DNA of 64,000 nt from Hansschlegelia beijingensis (lineage in GTDB: Bacteria > Pseudomonadota > Alphaproteobacteria > Rhizobiales > Methylopilaceae), in assembly GCF_014196425.1 (NCBI RefSeq), contig NZ_JACIDR010000001.1, forward strand, positions 496,001-560,000, written 5' to 3'. Positions within the stretch are counted from its first letter, which is position 1. Every line of letters starts with the position of its first letter. Shown in pieces: positions 1 through 7,398 of this stretch. The position numbers and the translations under genes were made by a program. The notes beneath the pieces are model-generated. The model saw only the letters and a list, made by a program, of their open reading frames with translations. It had not been told where the DNA came from and did no database searches.

Positions 1-1385
1 GGCAGATTCTCGTCGTGGTAGAAACAGCCGACCACGACCGGATTGTCCGGATCTCCGTTCATGAAGGAGATGCCGACTTCCGTGCCGACGCGCGGCAGAT
101 GCTGCCAGCCCCAGCCGTCTCCGGCCCAGGCGTGAAGGATGCGGACGAAGATCGACTTCGCCGCCGTGGTGTCCTTGCGGTGATCGAACAGCGGCTGAAC
201 CTTGACCCGCGCCAGACGGTCCGAGTGGATTTCCTCGCCCGGCTCGCCGAGCACGATCGCCGAGAACACGCCGGTCATCGCCGGGCGCGGGATCGACAGG
301 TCGTCCCGCCATGTCACCGCCTGCCGGAAGCAGACGAAACTGCTCTCGAAGCTGGCCTCCCCGGCGCCGCCGAGCCAGGTGTCGTCCGCCGCCGTGTGGA
401 CCACGCTGTGGATCACATGCTCGACGCTCCGCGCGCCCGTGATCGGATCGGTCGCCAGCGTGAAGCGGAAGCCGGGGCAGAAATTGGGATCGTAGCCGTG
501 CCCGCTGCAGAGCGCCGCGGACGCCTCCGCCGCCTCCTGCCGGAACCGGGCGCGATCGGCGGCGACGGCGTTGTCCGTGGTCATCGCCGGCCAGCGATAG
601 GCCCTTCGCCGCGCGGCGCCTGCGGTGCGGAGGCGCGTCCGCCGTTCGCCGTTCACCGGCTTGCGCGGCTTTTCGGGATCGTAGTCCTGGAGCTGCACGC
701 GGCCATAGGTGGTCTCGCGCGCGTCGCTCCAGGCGTCCACGATGTCGCTGTTGTCGCCCTGATAGACGACCCGATGCACGGTATCGACCTGCGGCCGGAA
801 CGCCTGGTTGTGATCCGCTATGACCAGGACGTGCTTCGAGGCGGAATGCTCGAAGAAGTAAAAATAGCCGCTCTCCTGCATGATCCGCTGGACGAACTGC
901 AGGTCGGTCTCGCCGAACTGGGTCGTGTAGGGGCGGACGCCGCCGCGGCTAAGGACGCGGAACTCGACATGCTCGACGCCGTGCTCCCCGAAGATCTCCT
1001 TCAGGATGTCGATCGCCGTCTTCTGCTGGAAGATCCGGCAATCGCTGATCTGGCTGAGGAACCAGAGGCGCGGGACGATCTCCAGCCGGTACCGCCACCG
1101 GTCGCGCTGGTCGCTGCCGAGCGCCTCCATGCGGCGGACGACGCCGTGGAACAGTCGTTCATGCCCGTCCTTGAGCCGCACGGTGATCGTGACAGGCTGG
1201 TAGAGCAGTCTGTCGGGGTCGAGCGCCCGGATGGTCGAGACGGCGAGGACGTCGATCTCGAACGGCGCGCTCAGCCGCTCCCGGGCGCTCATGCTGACCG
1301 CATGAAGCGTCTCGTCCTGGAATGGCCGCCGGTCAGCGCCGAGCGGCGACTTGAGCAGCAGGAGCGGGGACGATCCGCCGGCCAT
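1..1385 (-). CDS. vgrG: Type VI secretion spike protein VgrG (3' end outside window)
   Basis: VgrG trimers form the spike of the type VI secretion tube and carry effectors. About 461 residues are visible before the frame runs off the left edge. The N-terminal part starts MAGGSSPLLLLKSPLG and has the beta-barrel/LysM-like spacing of the phage gp27/gpD fold. The OB-fold region carries the family motif GDPDNPVVVG near residue 445. I chose the ATG at 1385 because GGAG lies about 10 nt upstream; an in-frame ATG near 1499 would add about 38 residues without family similarity. The gene is the last visible member of a long minus-strand series, 250 nt downstream of a secreted protein gene. Whether the missing C-terminus carries an effector extension cannot be seen. 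Confidence 0.93.
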   Translation of the reverse strand, partial: MAGGSSPLLLLKSPLGADRRPFQDETLHAVSMSARERLSAPFEIDVLAVSTIRALDPDRLLYQPVTITVRLKDGHERLFHGVVRRMEALGSDQRDRWRYRLEIVPRLWFLSQISDCRIFQQKTAIDILKEIFGEHGVEHVEFRVLSRGGVRPYTTQFGETDLQFVQRIMQESGYFYFFEHSASKHVLVIADHNQAFRPQVDTVHRVVYQGDNSDIVDAWSDARETTYGRVQLQDYDPEKPRKPVNGERRTRLRTAGAARRRAYRWPAMTTDNAVAADRARFRQEAAEASAALCSGHGYDPNFCPGFRFTLATDPITGARSVEHVIHSVVHTAADDTWLGGAGEASFESSFVCFRQAVTWRDDLSIPRPAMTGVFSAIVLGEPGEEIHSDRLARVKVQPLFDHRKDTTAAKSIFVRILHAWAGDGWGWQHLPRVGTEVGISFMNGDPDNPVVVGCFYHDENL

Positions 1386-1635
1386 CAGCGAGCCGCTCCG
1401 GCGCGCCGGGTGATTTGCTCGTCGGGGACGGGGGGCCGCGCCGGGTGGGAAGAAGCCATGAACGATCTGCGTCGCCGGGCATGAGAGCGCCGGCGTCATC
1501 CTCTTGCGGGTGCGTGTCGTTGATCCGGAGCCTCGGCCCGCTCGATTACGCGACGGTTTCAGGATCGTCGGGCTTCAACACAGCGGTAATCGGCCTTCGC
1601 GCGTGGATGGCATCCGATCCTCGCCGCCGCCGGCG

Positions 1636-2583
1636 CTACCGGTCGGAGTGCGCCGGCGCGCGCGGTTTCGGAACCGGGCGACACACGCCTGTGCTCTGCA
1701 CGAGGAGCGGCGTGGCGCCGATCATCGCCTGTCGGCCGAGGGCGCTCGGAACGCCGCCGCTCCGTCCCGCCGAGACGAACAGCGTCAGGGTCGCGGCGTC
1801 GCCGTTCGGGTTCACGGAGGCGAGCAGGGCCTGCCTGTCGGTCCTGATGATGCGCGCGACGGTCGCGCCGTCTCGGTCGATCAGCGCCGCGCGCCGCCGC
1901 CGCACGTCCTCGGCGGAAGCCGCGATGAGCAGCGTCGACGAGCCGCTCGGCGCGCCGGGTCCGTAGTCCAGCCCACGGAACTGGCCGACCGACACGGCGT
2001 GGAAGCTGCAGGCCAGCGGCGCTGCGAGCAGATCGTCGAGCGCATCCGGAGCGCCCCCGGACGCCGGCGGCCTCTCGGCGGACGGAGCCGCCGCGTCGAG
2101 GACGGCGAGGCTTCGTCGGAGGAGATCGCGTGCGCTCGGCTCGGGCTGGTCTCCCCCTGCCGCGCCGCCCGCGATGGCGTCGATCCCGAACTGACTGATG
2201 CGCTCCGCCAGCGCGGTCTCGGCTGACGTCAGGGGCTTCTCGGGAAGGGTAGCGGATGGAGGCGCGTCGGCCGATCCAGCCGCATCCGGTTCCGGAGAAC
2301 CGGATGCGGCTGGCGCAGCCGGCGGATAGGTCGCCTGGCGCTTCTGCTCTCCCGAGGCGGAGGACGGCCCGAACTGGGCGAGCTTCGGCGGGGACCCCGT
2401 CCCGCTCTCGGGATTCGGGCGCATTTCGCCCGGGCGAGGAGGGGCGAAGTCGTAGCTCCTTCGAGCTGTGTCCGGCTTCTCCGGCGCCGGCGCCTCCGCG
2501 GGGGAGAACGCGGTCAGGGCGACGATCGCGGCGATCCCCATGAGCCGCCGGGCCCGCGCCGCCAGCATCCGCTCACAGGACAT
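1636..2583 (-). CDS. Secreted Pro/Ala-rich protein of unknown function
   Basis: 315 residues from the ATG at 2583, which overlaps the previous gene's end by 11 nt. A second ATG at 2568 (MLAARARRLMG) is a possible start. The N-terminus is a Sec signal peptide with hydrophobic core IAAIVALTAF. Residues about 30-130 are low-complexity and rich in Pro, Ala, Ser and Glu, as in a linker or wall-spanning segment. The C-terminal 150 residues look globular, with two widely spaced cysteines that could form a disulfide in the periplasm. I do not recognise the family. Its place between the TolR-like and vgrG genes suggests an envelope-facing part of the same apparatus. Confidence 0.65.
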   Translation of the reverse strand: MSCERMLAARARRLMGIAAIVALTAFSPAEAPAPEKPDTARRSYDFAPPRPGEMRPNPESGTGSPPKLAQFGPSSASGEQKRQATYPPAAPAASGSPEPDAAGSADAPPSATLPEKPLTSAETALAERISQFGIDAIAGGAAGGDQPEPSARDLLRRSLAVLDAAAPSAERPPASGGAPDALDDLLAAPLACSFHAVSVGQFRGLDYGPGAPSGSSTLLIAASAEDVRRRRAALIDRDGATVARIIRTDRQALLASVNPNGDAATLTLFVSAGRSGGVPSALGRQAMIGATPLLVQSTGVCRPVPKPRAPAHSDR

Positions 2584-3127
2584 GAACGGCCACCACCAAA
2601 TTGTTGAAGGTGAGATAGAAAAGGAGGTTGCTCGCACGATCGGCGCGCTGCTTCGGGACCCGGAAAGCGATCTTCCCGAGCACAACGCGATCGGGATCGT
2701 CCCGGCGCAGCGTCACCTTGACCGGTCGAGCGTCGTCGAACAGCCAGTCGACCTTCCGGCCGCGTTCCGCCGGGCGGTACAATGAGAGGCCGAGCCAGTC
2801 GAAGTGGAGCTCGCCCGTCTCCCGCGTCGCGCCGCCGTCGCTCGGGTCCATCGACACGTTGAGATAGTCGACGGTCACGACGTAGGCGTCGCCCTCGTCC
2901 TGGCAGCGCGCCGCCCCGCTTGCGAGGACGCCCCAGGAGGCGCCGGCGATCTTGACCGGCGACGGCTCGCCCCGCCCCGCGCAGAGCGCCGCGTTCCGGC
3001 CGAAGCCGAGCCAGAAATCCGGCTGGCCCTCGTCGGCCCCGGCTGCGGCGGATGACGTCAGAGCCGCCGCCAAGGCGAGGCAGATCGGGATGCGCCGTCG
3101 CGCGCGGGCGTCACCGAATGACGACAC
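2573..3127 (-). CDS. Small secreted protein, unknown function
   Basis: 184 residues with a clear signal peptide (LALAAALTSSAAAGA, cleavage near residue 30). The mature part is beta-rich, has two cysteines (LCAGRGEP and RCQDEGD) and ends LTFNNLVVAVHVL. The start lies inside the 3' end of the TolR-like gene (17-nt overlap) and the stop overlaps the next start, so all three are probably translated together. No family recognised. A periplasmic or surface-exposed partner of the channel-like pair is a reasonable inference from context only. Confidence 0.7.
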   Translation of the reverse strand: MSSFGDARARRRIPICLALAAALTSSAAAGADEGQPDFWLGFGRNAALCAGRGEPSPVKIAGASWGVLASGAARCQDEGDAYVVTVDYLNVSMDPSDGGATRETGELHFDWLGLSLYRPAERGRKVDWLFDDARPVKVTLRRDDPDRVVLGKIAFRVPKQRADRASNLLFYLTFNNLVVAVHVL

Positions 3128-3707
3128 GGCCGTCGTCCTCCACCGTGAGCGTGGCCGCCCGCACCCGCTCCCTGGCGGTCCGCAGCGTCCGGGGCGGAAG
3201 CGCGCGGCGTCCCGTCCGGTCGAACACCGCGCCGCTCACCTCGACGGTCGACCCGGCCGGCAGGCCGTTCGCCACATAATCGATCTGGTAGGGGCCGGGC
3301 GTCGCCGCCGGATGCTCCCAGACTTCGACGCCCGGGCCTCCGGTCATGTCGGAGCTGAGTTCCGCGGCGCTCGAGGCGTAGTCGAGGCCGCTGGCGTTCG
3401 GCCGGCGCCAGAAGAACTCCTGTCCGGCCGGGTCGGTCACGTGCAGGTCGACGTCGGCGCCGCTCGCGGCCCAGCGGATACGCACCAGCACGAAAGGCGG
3501 CCCCGGCGGCCGCGCGGCTTCGAGCTGGCTCTCCAGCCTCCGGATCGTCTCGTCCTTGAGCGCGAGCCGCTCGGGCGCGGTGCGCCCTTCGCCGTAATAG
3601 GGGAACAGGATGATCGTCACGAGGATGAAGGCGCCGAGCGCCGACGCGAACAGATCGAGCGCGGAGATGCTGAAGATCTCGATGTGGCGGCGTCGCCGGC
3701 GAAGCAT
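3111..3707 (-). CDS. TolR/ExbD/MotB-like single-pass membrane protein
   Basis: 198 residues. A basic N-terminus (RRRRRH) is followed by one transmembrane helix at about residues 12-36 (SALDLFASALGAFILV) with an Asp near its start. That is where ExbD, TolR and MotB carry their proton-accepting Asp. A short helical stretch with charged residues follows, then a periplasmic beta domain from about residue 72 (FVLVRIRWAASGADVDLHV) containing a WEHP motif. No OmpA-type peptidoglycan-binding domain is present, unlike MotB or ZorB. It lies 400 nt after the ExbB-like gene with one small gene between. I infer a stator-like pair; the ligand of the periplasmic domain is unknown. Confidence 0.7.
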   Translation of the reverse strand: MLRRRRRHIEIFSISALDLFASALGAFILVTIILFPYYGEGRTAPERLALKDETIRRLESQLEAARPPGPPFVLVRIRWAASGADVDLHVTDPAGQEFFWRRPNASGLDYASSAAELSSDMTGGPGVEVWEHPAATPGPYQIDYVANGLPAGSTVEVSGAVFDRTGRRALPPRTLRTARERVRAATLTVEDDGRVVIR

Positions 3708-3759
3708 GGCGGCGGCTCAGTCCGCGGCCGCCGGGGCGGCTGTGCGCTGCGTGGGGCCG

Positions 3760-4095
3760 TCAGGAACCTCCCGTTGCTTCGGGACCGGGATGCGGGACCG
3801 CGCGTCTCGGCGCCACCACGGTCGCGTCCGGGTCACGGGCCAGGTCGCGGCGCGTCCCGCCGTGATCCTCGGGCCGCGAGGCGGCCTGCTCCTCCCTCGC
3901 GCGTTCCCGTCCTCGGCTGGCGTCGCGGGCCGGCCAGGCCAGGCGAGCGGAGACCGGGACTGGTCGAGGCGGCAAGACGGTGACGTCGAGCTCCCTGTCC
4001 GGCCCGCGGGTCGCGGCGAGCTCGGCTTCGGGCGTCCGCCGAAGCGGGGCGCGGCGGGGCGAGCGCGACAACAGGGCGAGGATGCGTCTGAACAC
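3760..4095 (-). CDS. Small basic protein of unknown function
   Basis: 111 residues from a GTG at 4095, with AAGG 8 nt upstream, 10 nt after the ExbB-like stop. The N-terminus MFRRILALLSRSPRR is amphipathic, and the rest is Arg-, Pro- and Glu-rich and probably disordered. A competing frame starts at an ATG (4109) that overlaps the ExbB-like stop as ATGA and runs to 3717 (131 residues). Its composition is unusually rich in Arg, Pro and Ser, so I prefer the GTG frame. One of the two must fill this slot in the operon; neither is recognisable. Confidence 0.45.
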   Translation of the reverse strand: MFRRILALLSRSPRRAPLRRTPEAELAATRGPDRELDVTVLPPRPVPVSARLAWPARDASRGRERAREEQAASRPEDHGGTRRDLARDPDATVVAPRRAVPHPGPEATGGS

Positions 4096-4105
4096 GGGGG
4101 CGCCT

Positions 4106-4933
4106 TCATGCGGCCGGCTCGGGGTTCGGGACGTAGAGCCGGTTGATGAGATGATCGAGGCAGCGCTGGCCCGAGAGATTGAGGGCGTGCTCTTCGCGCG
4201 CCTCCGCGACGCCCTGCCAGAACAGCAGGACCGCGGCCATCAGCAGCGCCACCAGCGTTCCGTCGAACGACACGGCGAGCCGGGCGGTCACCTCGGTCAG
4301 CAGCGTGGGCTCCTGGAGCCGGCCGGGCTCGCCCGCGTAGGACAGGGCGTGGCCGATGCCCGTCACGGTGCCGATGAAGCCGAGCGACGGGATCAGCCAG
4401 GTGATGTAGCGGAGCGGGGCGTAGCGCAGCTCGATCTCGTGGGAGATCAGGTCGAGCGTGGAGTTCATCAGCATGGTGCACTGCTCGACCGAGGAGCTGA
4501 TCTGGAACTGGAGGATGCAGCGGGAGATCAGCCGGGGCAGGAAGCTGCGCTCCGCCGCGCCGCTCTCGCGCACCCGCCGGTAGATCAGTTCGAGATCGTC
4601 GGCCTGCAGCACGACGCTCGGGTCTTCCGGCAGGTAGCCCAGGGTCAGTTGCCGCAACTCGCGGGAGGCGGCGCGCATCCGCAGCGCGAGCTCGCCCGCC
4701 GCGATGCAGAACACGATCCACATGACGTTCTGCACGGAGAACGGATAGAGCAGGCCGCCGCGGTCTATCATGATCTTCGCGGCGGCGTCGGGCAGCACGG
4801 CGTGGAAGGCTGCGCAGAGCGCGACGCCGAACAGGCCGGTGGCCGCCGCGAGCGTGGCCCGGCGGTCTTCGAGCCGGGGGCGGCTTCCAGAGAGGCCGTC
4901 CGGCGTCGCCGGTTCGGCGGCTGCGATCGTCAT
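4106..4933 (-). CDS. MotA/TolQ/ExbB-like proton channel family protein
   Basis: 275 residues. Predicted membrane segments lie at about 33-50, 60-90, 190-212 and 225-245. The third contains GFIGTVTGI, the hallmark of MotA/TolQ/ExbB subunits that form the pentameric channel around a TolR/MotB-type dimer. The segment between helices 2 and 3 is the cytoplasmic region typical of the family. The start overlaps the FHA gene stop as ATGA, so translation is probably coupled. With the Asp-bearing TolR-like protein downstream it should form an ion-driven motor or force transducer. What it drives (wall remodelling, T6SS, defence) is not shown by sequence. Confidence 0.85.
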   Translation of the reverse strand: MTIAAAEPATPDGLSGSRPRLEDRRATLAAATGLFGVALCAAFHAVLPDAAAKIMIDRGGLLYPFSVQNVMWIVFCIAAGELALRMRAASRELRQLTLGYLPEDPSVVLQADDLELIYRRVRESGAAERSFLPRLISRCILQFQISSSVEQCTMLMNSTLDLISHEIELRYAPLRYITWLIPSLGFIGTVTGIGHALSYAGEPGRLQEPTLLTEVTARLAVSFDGTLVALLMAAVLLFWQGVAEAREEHALNLSGQRCLDHLINRLYVPNPEPAA

Positions 4934-5265
4934 CGATTGCGCACCACGATCCGCCCCGTGAGGGGGTCCCTTTCCACGCGACGGAGCGGCCGCGTGGGAG
5001 AGGGCAGTTTTGCGCGCTCGAGAAGATCCCCTACCGTCGTCTCGAACTCGCCGAGGCGGATGAGGTCCCCGGCCGCGAGCTGCGCCTCCGTCATCGGCAG
5101 CCAGTCGTCGCCCTCCCTGCGGCAGCTACCGGCGGTGCTTCCCGTGTCCACGAACAGGAACCGGCCGGGCCCCACGGCGCTGAGCCGGGCGTGCTGGCGG
5201 GACACGGTCGGATCGACGACGACGATGTCGCAGCTCGGCGCGCGGCCGATCGAGAAGCTCGACAT
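4930..5265 (-). CDS. FHA domain protein (phosphothreonine reader)
   Basis: 111 residues, essentially one forkhead-associated domain: SIGRAP at the N-terminus supplies the conserved Gly-Arg, SRQHARL the Ser/His pair, and DTGSTAGS the region usually written NG. FHA domains bind phosphothreonine peptides, so this is the natural reader for the kinase encoded upstream in the same run. It sits 3 nt after the DUF4399 gene and overlaps the ExbB-like gene by 4 nt. T6SS clusters use PpkA/Fha pairs for post-translational triggering. This stand-alone FHA next to a channel protein suggests phospho-control of the channel, which is inference. Confidence 0.88.
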   Translation of the reverse strand: MSSFSIGRAPSCDIVVVDPTVSRQHARLSAVGPGRFLFVDTGSTAGSCRREGDDWLPMTEAQLAAGDLIRLGEFETTVGDLLERAKLPSPTRPLRRVERDPLTGRIVVRNR

Positions 5266-5268
5266 GGT

Positions 5269-6183
5269 CTAGCGCCCCTGCTTTCCGGCCAAACGGACCA
5301 CCACCGACAGGCGCTTCGACATCACCGGCGGATCGAACTGCCGGCCGTCCGCGTCGGTGAAGACGAGCTGCAGCGTGTGCCGCCCGGGCGGGAGCCGCAG
5401 TTCCGCCTCGGTGGCGCCGTCCGGGAAGCCGCGATGACGATCGTCCTGCGGAAGGAGATCGTCCGGCGAGAGCTCGCCCGCGTCGACCAGCAGATGATGA
5501 TGCCCGGAGTTCGGCCGGGCGCCGGCGTCCGCCGGAGCGACGCCCATGCCCCGAAGGCCGAAATAGACGGTCATGCGCGGCGGGACGGTCTGGCCGTCGC
5601 GCAGCCCGACCAGGTAGACCTCGGCCCCGGCCGGCGCCGACAGGCGTGGCGGGACGGCGACGACGTTGATCGTGGGCGAGGCCACGGACGGTTCGAGCGG
5701 CGCGTGATCCTTGTCGCCGATCACGAGCTGCAGCGTGTGGGGGCCGGGGCTGAGCTCTATGTCGGCCTCGGTCTGGCCCTGGCCGAGATGCAGATGATTG
5801 TCGTCGGCGGGGATCGGCCGGTCGGGCGCGGGCGGTGGGGCGTCGATGAGCAGGTGATGGTGGCCGGTTCCGGGGAACGCCACGCCGGCCGGCGAGACGC
5901 CCATGTTGGACAGGCCGAAGCGGACCCGGAGCTTCAGCGGCACGCGCGCGCCGTCCTGGAGATCGATGAAATAGACGGCCGCCCCCTCCGGCGCCCGCGT
6001 TGGCTCGGCGTGCGGCGGCGCCGCGTGGGATTGGTCGGCCCGCACGTCGGCGGCCGCGCCCGCGAGAAGCAGGGCGGCGACGGCGGCTGACCGCCATCCG
6101 CGCAGGAAGCAGCCGGCGCTCCGCTCAGGCGGCGGCCCCGGCCGCCGGCTCGGATCAACGTGGGTCGCGGCTTTCCTGAACAT
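5269..6183 (-). CDS. Exported protein with two DUF4399 domains
   Basis: 304 residues from an ATG at 6183 with AGGGAAG 5-9 nt upstream. A signal or anchor segment lies at about 28-48 (AAVAALLLAGAAADVRA). Two similar domains of about 110 residues follow, each with the sequence YF/YL-DL/GLRDG, a VRFGL or VYFGL strand and the diagnostic His cluster GHHHLL-D, ending in HTLQLV. That is DUF4399, usually found singly. The duplicated His-rich sites could bind a metal or a glycan. The intergenic gap to the lysozyme gene upstream is 50 nt. Export puts it in the periplasm beside the TolR-like domain. Confidence 0.85.
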   Translation of the reverse strand: MFRKAATHVDPSRRPGPPPERSAGCFLRGWRSAAVAALLLAGAAADVRADQSHAAPPHAEPTRAPEGAAVYFIDLQDGARVPLKLRVRFGLSNMGVSPAGVAFPGTGHHHLLIDAPPPAPDRPIPADDNHLHLGQGQTEADIELSPGPHTLQLVIGDKDHAPLEPSVASPTINVVAVPPRLSAPAGAEVYLVGLRDGQTVPPRMTVYFGLRGMGVAPADAGARPNSGHHHLLVDAGELSPDDLLPQDDRHRGFPDGATEAELRLPPGRHTLQLVFTDADGRQFDPPVMSKRLSVVVRLAGKQGR

Positions 6184-6233
6184 GATCTTCCCTGGGTTCG
6201 AGGGGCGCTGACCAGACGCGGGCGCTGAAGCCG

Positions 6234-6920
6234 TCACTCGTTGTCGAAGGGCCATGGCTTTCGCTCCGGCGGCGCGCCCGCGTCCGTCGGCGTGGCGGTG
6301 TCCAGGCCGTCCGCCGCGATCGGCGCCGCGAAGCGCTGTCCGGGCGGGCTCGGCCTCGCGAAGGGCGGGAAGGCGCCGGTCCGCATCGCCGCAGCCATGC
6401 GGCGCGCGCGCAGGGGCGAGTCCGAGCGGCTCCACTTGGACTGCTCCATCGACGCCGTGGCGGCCGGCCAGTCCTGCGCCTGCACGGCCGGGATCAGCCG
6501 CCGGAACTTGCCGAACCGCGCCTCGCCCATCTGGTAGACCATCGCCGACAGGACGATCTGGCGCGGCAGGTCGATGACGCGGAAGCGGGGGAAGTGGCGG
6601 CACACGCCGTTGAGAGCCACGAACTCCGATATCAGCAGCAGCGACTGAGCTTCGGGCTCGGTCAGGAAGGCCGCCTTGGCGATCAGGTCGGACGTCGTCT
6701 TCGCCGTCACGCGGCGCAGGACGCCCGCCGCGCCGCCGTCCTCGAGGTTGAACCCGTAGCCGATGGTCGCGATGCCCTTGCTGTCCCGGTAGGACACATG
6801 CAGCCCGTTCCGCACGATGCGGCCCTCCTCGAAGATCAGGAGGTTCTTCAGCCGGTCGGTGAGCTCGTCGGCGGAGCCGGCGGCGACGCAGGGCGGCGGG
6901 GGCGAGAGCGCGGCCGTCAT
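6234..6920 (-). CDS. T4-type (GH24-like) lysozyme domain protein
   Basis: 228 residues from an ATG at 6920 that overlaps the previous stop as ATGA. Residues 28-60 carry the phage-lysozyme active-site layout: Glu31/32 in IFEEGR, Asp46 in YRDSKG and Thr52 in TIGYGFNLE. These match the Glu-Asp-Thr catalytic set. The enzyme should cut the MurNAc-GlcNAc bond of peptidoglycan. No signal peptide is visible at this start, so it needs another exit route: the T6SS, or a -1 shift fusion to the secreted protein upstream (see findings). The C-terminal 60 residues are Pro/Ala-rich. Alternative role: local wall opening for assembly of an envelope machine. Confidence 0.85.
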   Translation of the reverse strand: MTAALSPPPPCVAAGSADELTDRLKNLLIFEEGRIVRNGLHVSYRDSKGIATIGYGFNLEDGGAAGVLRRVTAKTTSDLIAKAAFLTEPEAQSLLLISEFVALNGVCRHFPRFRVIDLPRQIVLSAMVYQMGEARFGKFRRLIPAVQAQDWPAATASMEQSKWSRSDSPLRARRMAAAMRTGAFPPFARPSPPGQRFAAPIAADGLDTATPTDAGAPPERKPWPFDNE

Positions 6921-7387
6921 GGCAGGTTGATCGTCACGATCGCGCTGTTTTTTTTTGAGCAGGCGGCGTCCGCGCAGGTCTGCGCGATCCAGAACTCGCC
7001 GCCCGCGAGGCCGACCTCGTCGCCGCGGACGATCATCCGGCTTTCGTCCGTCACGGCCTCCCGGAGTTGCGCGGCCTTCAGCAGTTTTTCGGCGACCGTC
7101 CGCAGCTGCTCCCTGGGCACGACGGTGTTGGACGCGCCTTCCGTCACCCGCACCTGCGGGGCCGTCAGCTCCAGGATCGGCGCAGGGTCGCCGGATGCGG
7201 CGCTCCGGGCGATGCCGTTGACGACGCCTTCGACCTGCGCGACGTCGAAATCGCGCGCCTCGAGGTCGCGTCGCAGCGTCGGCGAGGCGGCGTAGACGCG
7301 CCGCTCGGCGGTCTGCGCAGCGGCGAGGGCGCAACTCCCCAGCGTGAAGGCCAGGCTTGCCGCGAGCGTCCTGATCATGATGGCCAT
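6917..7387 (-). CDS. Small secreted protein upstream of and overlapping the lysozyme gene
   Basis: 156 residues from an ATG at 7387 with a strong AGGAGG 7-12 nt upstream. Signal peptide at 1-25 (SLAFTLGSCALAAAQ). The mature domain (about residues 30-156) has an alternating helix/strand pattern and ends in CADAACSKKN, whose two cysteines may pair. The codons for SKKN contain a run of nine A. Candidate roles are an immunity protein protecting the wall from the adjacent lysozyme, or the N-terminal half of a frameshift fusion with it. It follows the kinase gene by 11 nt. The family is not recognised. Confidence 0.8.
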   Translation of the reverse strand: MAIMIRTLAASLAFTLGSCALAAAQTAERRVYAASPTLRRDLEARDFDVAQVEGVVNGIARSAASGDPAPILELTAPQVRVTEGASNTVVPREQLRTVAEKLLKAAQLREAVTDESRMIVRGDEVGLAGGEFWIAQTCADAACSKKNSAIVTINLP

Positions 7388-7398
7388 GATGCCGCCTC

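Noticed and set aside
15-1484. Long open frame on the plus strand opposite vgrG
   Set aside because: High-GC antisense shadow; the minus strand gives a clear VgrG while this frame is Arg/Ala-rich with no motif.
3111-4933. ExbB-like and TolR-like pair as a Zorya anti-phage system
   Set aside because: ZorB-type OmpA domain and ZorC/ZorD or ZorE genes are absent; the neighbours are kinase, FHA, lysozyme and vgrG instead.
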